Shown: piece by piece, positions 32,479-39,800 of the stretch
How the letters are laid out: the number at the start of each line of letters is the position of its first letter
Numbering within the stretch: position 1 is the first letter of the stretch
From: an uncultured Dorea sp.
GTDB taxonomy: Bacteria; Bacillota; Clostridia; Lachnospirales; Lachnospiraceae
Assembly (NCBI GenBank): GCA_910584095.1
Contig: CAJTYU010000008.1
Coordinates: 1 to 64,000 of the forward strand
DNA: 64,000 nucleotides
Direction: 5' to 3'
The notes under the pieces: model-generated
Told to the model about the DNA's origin: nothing
The model's input: only the letters and a program-made list of their open reading frames with translations
Database searches by the model: none
Program-made: the position numbers and the translations under genes

Positions 32479-32503
32479 AAGGACTTACCAAAGGGAAGTC
32501 CTT
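32475..32503 (-). terminator. Terminator downstream of the Cu/Zn SOD gene
   Basis: Minus-strand arms AAGGACTT (32496-32503) and AAGTCCTT (32479-32486), followed by six T (32475-32480). The space back to the SOD stop holds only a 22-codon open fragment (32513-32581) with no start. Confidence 0.75.
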
Positions 32504-32705
32504 ATATTCATATTATTTTTTATCATCATTACATAACGCTTCATATTTTTTTGTAAGCTCCTGAAAATCCTCCAGTGTCCTTCACCGTTTCTATGCCTAT
32601 TATAGCATTGAAACCTGTAAAAATCTACACGTATTTCATCAATTCACAGAGTATCCGGATCGTCATAAGCTGCGGACTGCAGCTCTTTTGACAGCGTCAG
32701 ACATT

Positions 32706-33173
32706 CTATGAATTATAACCTTTTATCTCCCCGCAGGCAATTCTTTCTCCCGCATTCCCCGCAGGCTGCGACCTAAAATCATCCGGCATTTCATGGATTA
32801 CGACCGTTCTCCCAATCACATCCTCCGGGAAAAACCTTCCGGTAAAGAACATCATCCATGCCTCTCCATCGCAGGCAAGAAGCGGCGGCAGATCTCCGGC
32901 ATGCTCCGGGTGCGGCTTGTCCTCAGGGTTATAATGTCCCCCCGCCTCTGCAAAAGAACCGTCCCCGGTTCCGCCGCAGGACGCCCCCTCATGGATATGG
33001 AAGCCAAAAAATCCTTCTCCCTTCTCTCCCGCCTGATTCCTGATTCCAGTAATTTCCGCCGCAATAATGCTTCCTCCATAGGTGTCATAGAACTTTACGA
33101 TTCCCTGTATATCCGGGTAATTTTCATTTCCGGCAATCACTGCACAGGCGTCCGGCTCTTGTGGAAGCTTCAT
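32706..33173 (-). CDS. Superoxide dismutase, Cu/Zn family, no signal peptide
   Basis: 155 residues from the ATG at 33173 (MKLPQEPDA; GGGGGAG upstream); the frame is open to 33206. Metal ligands are intact: His59/His61 (GFHIHE), His80 (GGHYNP), His88, His91, Asp94 (HAGDLP) and His127 (VVIHE). Also present are the Cys pair (ASCGG, IACG) and the Arg in GNAGERIACG. The loop between His88 and His91 is shorter than in classic SodC. No signal peptide or lipobox, so cytoplasmic. It detoxifies superoxide if metallated; activity is not shown. Confidence 0.88.
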   Translation of the reverse strand: MKLPQEPDACAVIAGNENYPDIQGIVKFYDTYGGSIIAAEITGIRNQAGEKGEGFFGFHIHEGASCGGTGDGSFAEAGGHYNPEDKPHPEHAGDLPPLLACDGEAWMMFFTGRFFPEDVIGRTVVIHEMPDDFRSQPAGNAGERIACGEIKGYNS

Positions 33174-33209
33174 AGGCGCTCCCCCTTTTTTACGATTATT
33201 CTTCACATT

Positions 33210-34187
33210 CTATGACCGGGACGCCCTTTTTAGAACCCGCTCCGCATTCTTTCTAAAAATCCGATCCAACTGACTCTCCCGGATTCCGGCAAGCTTCAAT
33301 CCATCCCACAGCCGTTCCATATCCTCCGTCTTCGGGATATCTTCATGCTCCATTCCGTCAAATCCGTCAAAATCGGTTCCTATCGCGGGAAATTCACTTC
33401 CCCCTGCGTCAAGCATATGCTTGATATGAGCCGTCATCGCATCGATCCCCGACACCCTTGTGCCGGAAAGAAACAGTCCGTAAAAGTTAAGCCCCGCTAT
33501 GCCTCCCGCCTCCGACAGCCTTCGTATCATTGCATCCGTCAAATTTCTAGGATGGCTGCAAACCGTCCTGCAGTTGGAATGGGAAGCCACAACCGGCCCC
33601 TTTACACAGTCCATGATGTCCCAGAAAACGCCGTCCGAAGCATGAGAAACATCTACGATCATCCCCAGTTCCCCGGCGAATGCAAGAGCCTCTTTCCCGA
33701 AGGGCTTCAGCCCCCGGCTCATCACCCGTTCATCCCTGCTGTTCGGATATCCGAAACAATTTTCGTAATTCCAAATAGGCGTAAGCAGGCGCACCCCTTC
33801 CTGATACAGCTTTGTCAGGCGCTCCATTTTTCCATTCACGATTCCGCCTTCCTCTACCGTCAGGACCGCCGACACTTTTCCGTTTTCTTCATTTTTACGA
33901 ACGTCCCCGTAGGAGCAAGCAAGAGCAAGCTCCTCCGAATACCGCCCGCACTCGCGGCGCAGGATCTTTATCATCCGAAGCACATCCTCATAACATTCCT
34001 CATACCCGCCCGGGGCAGAGGGCAGATAGGTAAAACAGGCAAAAAACTGGACTAAGGTTCCCGCCTTCTGCATCTGGGGAATACTGATGCAAAAATTATT
34101 CTCTTTTAAATCTGTATCCTTTTCCCGCTCTCTCTCGCACTGCAGAAGTTTCCACAGCGTATCGCAATGCAGATCAATCAGCTTCAC
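33210..34187 (-). CDS. Membrane dipeptidase (peptidase M19, renal dipeptidase family)
   Basis: 325 residues. Metal ligands: MKLIDLHCDTLWKL (HxD), TVEEGGIV (Glu), VDVSHASD and ASHSNCRTVCSHPRNL (His), and GTDFDGFDG near the C-terminus. Cleaves dipeptides including those with D-residues. No signal peptide, so likely cytoplasmic. It is separated from the SOD gene by only 36 bases and may be co-transcribed with it. Confidence 0.93.
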   Translation of the reverse strand: MKLIDLHCDTLWKLLQCEREREKDTDLKENNFCISIPQMQKAGTLVQFFACFTYLPSAPGGYEECYEDVLRMIKILRRECGRYSEELALACSYGDVRKNEENGKVSAVLTVEEGGIVNGKMERLTKLYQEGVRLLTPIWNYENCFGYPNSRDERVMSRGLKPFGKEALAFAGELGMIVDVSHASDGVFWDIMDCVKGPVVASHSNCRTVCSHPRNLTDAMIRRLSEAGGIAGLNFYGLFLSGTRVSGIDAMTAHIKHMLDAGGSEFPAIGTDFDGFDGMEHEDIPKTEDMERLWDGLKLAGIRESQLDRIFRKNAERVLKRASRS

Positions 34188-34203
34188 TCTTGCTCCATCC
34201 TCC

Positions 34204-34905
34204 CTATATCTTTCTCTTCAGCGTCCGCAGATACTTTTTCTGCTCCGCCGTAATCCGGTTACTCTCAACCGCTTTCTGGACCGCCTTGTTATGAGTCCAT
34301 TTCTCCAGCCTCCCTTCCGTAAGAAAGGGAAGGGTCTTTTCATACTGCTTTGCCAGCGCAGTCGCAAAATACCATGCGGTCATCATTTTCACATAATATT
34401 CTTCGGATTCGACCGCCGCCACCTTTTCCAGATATTCCGTTTCAAACTCCTCGTCCAGATAGTACCGCATCAACATCCCGATCCCATACCGAACTGTATA
34501 GACATGTTCCGACGCCATCCACTCTTCAATCTTAGGTTCCAGCTTGGCAAGATGCTTCTTAAAGATCTTCGGCGCCATCATATCGCAGGTCGCCCAGTTA
34601 TCTACGTAGGGCAGAAATGCATCCAGCGCGCGGATACACTCTTCATAATCCCGGATTCCTTCGATCAAAAAAGCATGCAGGTTATTTTCTTCATAATAAT
34701 CATGCAAAAGCACCTTCATAAATTCCCCGGCATCCTCCGATTTTCCATATTCTTTGGCAAATTTTCTGAGTACCGGCGTGCGCACACCGATAATTCTGTC
34801 CTTATCCACCGTCGGTATCAGCTTCGCATGAAAATCCCTGTACTCCGGATCCTGAAGCTCAAACAGCCTGCCCTGCACCGACTCTATTATCTTATTCCTA
34901 TTCAT
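34204..34905 (-). CDS. DNA alkylation repair protein (AlkD-like HEAT-repeat fold)
   Basis: 233 residues, all helical. Typical parts: IGVRTPVLRKFAKEYGK, LPYVDNWATCDMMAPK, WMASEHVYTVRYGIGMLMRYYLD. AlkD-type proteins remove bulky or positively charged N-alkyl bases without base flipping. The central W-x-x-x-D (NWATCD) carries the Asp needed in the family. AAGGAG-like site before the ATG. Confidence 0.88.
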   Translation of the reverse strand: MNRNKIIESVQGRLFELQDPEYRDFHAKLIPTVDKDRIIGVRTPVLRKFAKEYGKSEDAGEFMKVLLHDYYEENNLHAFLIEGIRDYEECIRALDAFLPYVDNWATCDMMAPKIFKKHLAKLEPKIEEWMASEHVYTVRYGIGMLMRYYLDEEFETEYLEKVAAVESEEYYVKMMTAWYFATALAKQYEKTLPFLTEGRLEKWTHNKAVQKAVESNRITAEQKKYLRTLKRKI

Positions 34906-35170
34906 AAGTAACCCTCCTTATTCCCTTTCGCGAAAACTGTTTGCCTGCCGCGCACATCGGATTTTTATCAGTCCATACCTGAGCCCGTCCCTAATAAGAA
35001 CTAAAATAAAAGATGTCCACGGGTAATATGCAGGATTATTTTCTAACAGGCAGATACAGCCGAATCTCCCGGTTGCACTAGACATCCGCAATCCCCATCT
35101 GCTATACTGTATATCATATCACAGGAAACAGCCGAATACTATAACGAGAATCTTTCAGGAGTGTATGAAT

Positions 35171-35908
35171 ATGAGAAATATCCGATTAACGATAGAATAT
35201 GACGGAGGCCGCTATCAGGGCTGGTCCCGTCTTGGTAAAGACGAATCTACCAATACGATTTCCAACAAGATCATCGACGTGATCCGCAAGATGACAGAAG
35301 AAGAACCGGAACTATTCTGCGGCATGCGCACCGAAGCCGGGGTCCACGCCTACGGTCAGATTGCAAATTTCAAGACGGACTGCGATATGGACGTTTTAGA
35401 AATCCAGCGTTACTTAAACCGCTATCTCCCTATGGACATTGCCGTCACTGAGACAAGGCTGGTTCCGGAGCGCTTCCACGCGCAGTTAAATGCAAAAGCG
35501 AAGATCTACGTCTACCGCGTCACCATCAATTCCGTTCCCAGCGTATTTGACCGCAAATATGCCTATCACAGTTTCCGCCGCCCGGATAAAGCCCTGATGG
35601 AGCGGGCGTCCCGGTACCTTACGGGCCAGCATGATTTTAAGAATTTTTCCTCTTCCAAACAGAGCAAATCAACGATTAAGAAACTCTACAAGGTAGAGAT
35701 CTATGAAGATATGGAAGAAATGCAGATTACTCTTGTAGCCGATGATTTCCTGCATAACATGCAGCGGCTCATCGTCGGGACGCTGCTGGACATCGGAATC
35801 GGCAATCGGCCTGCAGGCGTCGTCAACGCTATATTTTCAGGGGACGCTGCTCCCAGCGCCCCCTGTGATCCGAAAGGAATGTATCTGCAGGAAATTATTT
35901 ACGAATAA
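35171..35908 (+). CDS. truA: TruA-like tRNA pseudouridine synthase with Glu instead of catalytic Asp
   Basis: 245 residues from 35171 (MRNIRLTIEYDGG); 35165 is also possible, but AGGAG is only 3 bases from it and 9 from 35171. TruA signatures are present: YDGGRYQGWSRLG, KAKIYVYRVT, HDFKNFSS and FLHNMQRLIVGTLLDIG. The active-site loop, normally RTDAGVHA, reads RTEAGVHA here (Glu55), so the universal catalytic Asp is changed to Glu. It may be a paralogue with a shifted target, a weak enzyme or an RNA-binding protein. It overlaps the convergent cohesin-like gene by 14 bases at the 3' end. Confidence 0.87.
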   Translation: MRNIRLTIEYDGGRYQGWSRLGKDESTNTISNKIIDVIRKMTEEEPELFCGMRTEAGVHAYGQIANFKTDCDMDVLEIQRYLNRYLPMDIAVTETRLVPERFHAQLNAKAKIYVYRVTINSVPSVFDRKYAYHSFRRPDKALMERASRYLTGQHDFKNFSSSKQSKSTIKKLYKVEIYEDMEEMQITLVADDFLHNMQRLIVGTLLDIGIGNRPAGVVNAIFSGDAAPSAPCDPKGMYLQEIIYE

Positions 35909-36836
35909 TTTCTTCCTTCCTTTTGTAATAAATCCCATAGACCGTGATGCCTGCGATAACCAGAATCAGCACCGCGATCATCACATAAAGCACTACCGGC
36001 GCCGGTTCTTTAAACAGCTCCTCTTCCTGTGAACTTTCATTCTGGCTGTTCATCAACTCCGTGCTGGTAAGCGTCTGATCCTCCAATGCCCCCGCCGCGT
36101 TCTGAAGGGACTTAAGCGCCTCGTCCCTCTCTGCCTGGGAGGCATTGGGATTTCCAAGAACCCCTTCCGCGTTCTTTACCGCTTCTTCCAAAGCGGCATA
36201 ACTTTCCTTTGTATAATTCTTCTTTGCATATCCTTTCGCGGCATTCACCGACTGCTGAAGATTTTCATCTCCAGCCGGAGGCTGAACGGACGGCGTTTCC
36301 TCTCCCTCTCCATGCTCTTTCGTCTCCGTCCCGTCTGCCGGCTCTCTGTGATCTCCCGCCAGCACGGCTGCCGGAAGCTGCCCAAGCTTCGCCGTTCTTT
36401 TCGACGAGCCTTCCGCCAGCGTCAGGGCGTCTTCCTCTGCTTCCACCGTAAACGACCCGCCTTCTGCCACGACCCTGCCAAGGGTAAGCGTCTCTTCTCC
36501 TCTTGCAAACAGCGGCTCCCTTCCCGCAATGTACAGATTAAGCGTCCCGCTCTCCGCCTGATATCTTGCCTCGCATACCTTTGTCTTTCCGGTAAGCGCC
36601 TCCTCAAACTGAAAAGCCGCTTCTAATCTCTCCGCAGTATCGGAAGTAACCTTCAGGGTAAGCTGCAAGGAAGACAGCATCTGTCCGTCCGCCCCCGGAA
36701 GAGCGAGCCTTACCTTAACTCCCTCCCCTTCCGCTTCCAGATAAAGTGCGTCCTGCCCCCCGGCCGACACCTTAAGGGGCAGTACCGCCATCAGCACAAG
36801 CGCCGCCGTCAGGATACCTGTCAAATATTTTCTCAT
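35895..36836 (-). CDS. Membrane-anchored surface protein with cohesin-like and FIVAR domains
   Basis: 313 residues. Signal peptide (1-25, cleavage near VSAGG). Residues 27-150 are a beta-rich domain with cohesin-like patterning (SSLQLTLKVTSDTAERLEAA; GTLNLYIAG; ETLTLGRVVAEG). An acidic Pro-rich linker follows (155-190), then a FIVAR helical domain (about 192-255, NAAKGYAKKNYTKESYAALE). A membrane helix (284-305) has a Lys/Arg tail inside. It lies 55 bases downstream of the dockerin-bearing M60 peptidase gene, so it may be the membrane dock for that enzyme. The cohesin call is by pattern only. Confidence 0.75.
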   Translation of the reverse strand: MRKYLTGILTAALVLMAVLPLKVSAGGQDALYLEAEGEGVKVRLALPGADGQMLSSLQLTLKVTSDTAERLEAAFQFEEALTGKTKVCEARYQAESGTLNLYIAGREPLFARGEETLTLGRVVAEGGSFTVEAEEDALTLAEGSSKRTAKLGQLPAAVLAGDHREPADGTETKEHGEGEETPSVQPPAGDENLQQSVNAAKGYAKKNYTKESYAALEEAVKNAEGVLGNPNASQAERDEALKSLQNAAGALEDQTLTSTELMNSQNESSQEEELFKEPAPVVLYVMIAVLILVIAGITVYGIYYKRKEEIIRK

Positions 36837-36851
36837 GCTCTACTCCTTTTT

Positions 36852-36881
36852 AGGGGCTTTCAAAATACTCCCACAGCCCCT
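36852..36881. other. Stem-loop between the peptidase and cohesin-like genes
   Basis: AGGGGCT (36852-36858) with AGCCCCT (36875-36881), loop 16 bases, no T-run. It may tune the ratio of the two products by processing or partial termination. Confidence 0.55.
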
Positions 36882-36890
36882 TTCCACACA

Positions 36891-39800
36891 TTACTTTCCG
36901 CCGCTTAACTGGATGACGGGCAGCTCTCCCGGCATCCCTTCAAACAGGGAATCACTGACCATTCTCTGTCCTTCGTTGGTTTCTGCGTTGTCTACTCGAT
37001 ACAGCTCCGCACGCACCTTCTCTATCGTCTTCAGACAGTCCGTATCCTCCGGGCTGATCCAGTAAATCCATGTTCCGTCCGAAACGTCCCGGACATTTCC
37101 GCTGTCCAAAACTTCTGCAAGAATAATCTGATCCGCCTTCAGCGCCCCATCCATATCCCTGCTTCCCACTAGGTTTCCATTCTGGTCATACAGCATCACC
37201 ACGTTATAGGAAGGGTTCCCCTTATATGCGCCGGTAAATACAACCGATCCTGCCGGGATCACATCCTCTGCATTTTCTCCGTATCGATAATCCGCCCCAA
37301 GCCGTCCGATCGCCGCAGTTTGCTCTCCGGTACGGCGAAAATCCACATTATCTCCGGTTACACCCAGTACATCCAGTTCGGATACTGCAATTTCCGTCTC
37401 CCTCTGGCCCTTTATCACAAGCCTTGCCGCCGTCGACCGATAGGAGGCAATATTCCTGCTGTTTTTCTCGGTAAAATATACGCTCTGAGTTTCCGTTTTG
37501 TCAAAGGTTCCCTCTGCCGTCTCCTTCCACTCTCCGTTTCCGTCGCGAAGCCAGATACTGTAACTTCCCACCGGCGTCCCCTCCATAACCGTATATTTAA
37601 AGCCTGTGAGCGTAAGCTCCTTGTGGAACTCAATCTCCACTTCCGCCTGTTCTCCCACAATGCCTGTATAGGTGGTATTATGACTGCCGTCAATCATCCG
37701 TTCCTCGGGCCTTGGCTCTCCCGGTCCGCAGGAAGTATCCTTATCTTTTCCTTCTTTTACGCCCTCGCTGGTTGCAAGCATGCCCTTTGCAGTAATCGTC
37801 CAATCTGTTTTATCGATACAGCCTTCATGCTCAATCTTAAGAGGTTCCAGATACTTTGGAGCAGAACGGTTCAGATACTGATCCACCACCGTAACCTTAT
37901 AGGTAATAACCCGGTTATTCATCGTCGTCACAACGTCGCTGAAGGTTCCTTCCTCCGCCTCTTTCTTCGTCACAAATCCTGCCAGTTCTTCCTCCGTCTC
38001 TCCGCCGGAAACGGTGCACCGTACAATCTCATACCCAAGTACGTCCTCTTCCGGTATCTGTTTGGAAGTCAGGGTGAAATCAACCTGATTTGCAGCAGAC
38101 TGATTCACCTTAGCGGCCGCGGCATCCCCGACGGCTTCTGTGGTTCCCGTCTCGTCAAGCATACTCTGGCCATGCTCTAACCTATAAACCCTAGAATCGT
38201 CATTCACATAGTAAACTGCCCTCGCTTCCCGCTCAAACTGGGCCGCGTAATTTTGCGTCGCCTCATCCGGCGTCATACCCCAGCGCTCAAAAAATTCCAG
38301 CAGATTCTTCTCTGCCGCCCCGCAGGACAGCCGCATCAGGATCTGATCCGAATTTCCCGCAAGCGAAAGGGGAACGCCTCCCGGCGCCGGCGCTGCGGCC
38401 GGATTTCTCGCATAGCTGTCAACCCTTGCAAAAAACAGGCTGTTAAGCTGCTCTGCATGGTCTTCGTAGGTTTTATAATTATATCCGTCGTCATAGGCAA
38501 GATGAAGCTGCCAGTACATGCCAAGCTGCGTAAACACATTAGCGGCACGTCCTTTCGTGCCAGAGGTAACCTTCCGGTACACCTCTCCATACTGGAACCT
38601 GACGCTGTCATTGGTATCCTTCGCCTGTGCAAGCACCGAATAATAGTTGTTGGTAATCTCCGCCGCCGCATAAGCGCCCTGATTGATACAGTGGCCGATC
38701 TCATGGGCGATTCCCCATCCAAAGTACCGGCCCTCCCGATACCTTCCGGCTTCATCAGACTGCACCGGCACACCGCCCATCATGCCTGCCGTCTCATTCC
38801 ACTCAATACCGATGTGGCTGCCCGACGCATACATAAATGCGCCTGCGAACATTCTCTGGTAACGGATATTCAAATGCCGGTTCGGAAATCTGTCCTTCTC
38901 TGCCGCAGCGTTATTGTTCAATCCCTTATGCTGGTAGAACAGGTACATCATATCCTCCATTGCGTTCATGGAGCCTACCAGTCTCTGTGCACGCGTCTTC
39001 ACGTCGCCGGTTCCGGTTCCAGTCCAGATCTGCTGGGCGGGAAGAGAGAGAAGCATGGTATCCAGCATAATGTCCGACGCTCCCAGAATACAGTTCTTCG
39101 CATCGTAAGCATATCTGACCAGCTCATGCTTCGACCCGCTGTGATACTCTTCATGCAGCTCGCTGATCCGCTCCATATAGCCGTCCATCTCTGTGAGATA
39201 CCGTTCTGCCCTTCTTATGCGCTCCGCGGGGTCCGTAACATGATACAGATCCAGTTTGGGAACCTGAACGCCTCCGCTTACCCGAACCGCATAATTCCCC
39301 GCTCCCGCAGAGCCTGTATACTGGACATACAGCGCGCCTCCGGCCTCCGCTTTCATCGAAGATAATTTCGGAACCGTAATTGTATTCCGTCCTATTTTGA
39401 GAGGAGTCCGGATTGTCTGGGACAACGAAGAGGACTCTGCATGATACTGGGAGGCCACCAGCTGGAGATTGGTAGTTTCCCCGGTCCTCTTGCTGCCATG
39501 GCCCACATATACCGTAATCTCTTCTCCGGCCGCTGCCGTAACTCCAAGAGGCTGCCATGCATTAAGGCCCCCGAAGCCCCTGTCTGCATCAGCCGTCGTA
39601 ATACTGCTGTATATCTGGACCGGCTCGGTTAATGCAGCATTCAGAATCTCCTCCGCCGTCTTAAGCTCCCGCTCTAAGGCTTCCTGATCCGGGTGAAATT
39701 CCCCGCTCACCTCATCCGCCGTCTGGAGCCTTAGCCGAAGCTGGTCGATCGTCCCCTGATCCACCTCGCTTTTCAGTTTCGTATGCAGCGGATCTGCATA

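Noticed and set aside
32513..32581. 22-codon open fragment after the SOD gene
   Set aside because: No start codon and no homologue recognised; too short to call a gene, only a possible remnant.
38253..39365. Plus-strand 370-codon ORF opposite the M60 peptidase
   Set aside because: Composition is Arg/His-rich shadow of a GC-rich coding strand; no ribosome site or recognisable domain.
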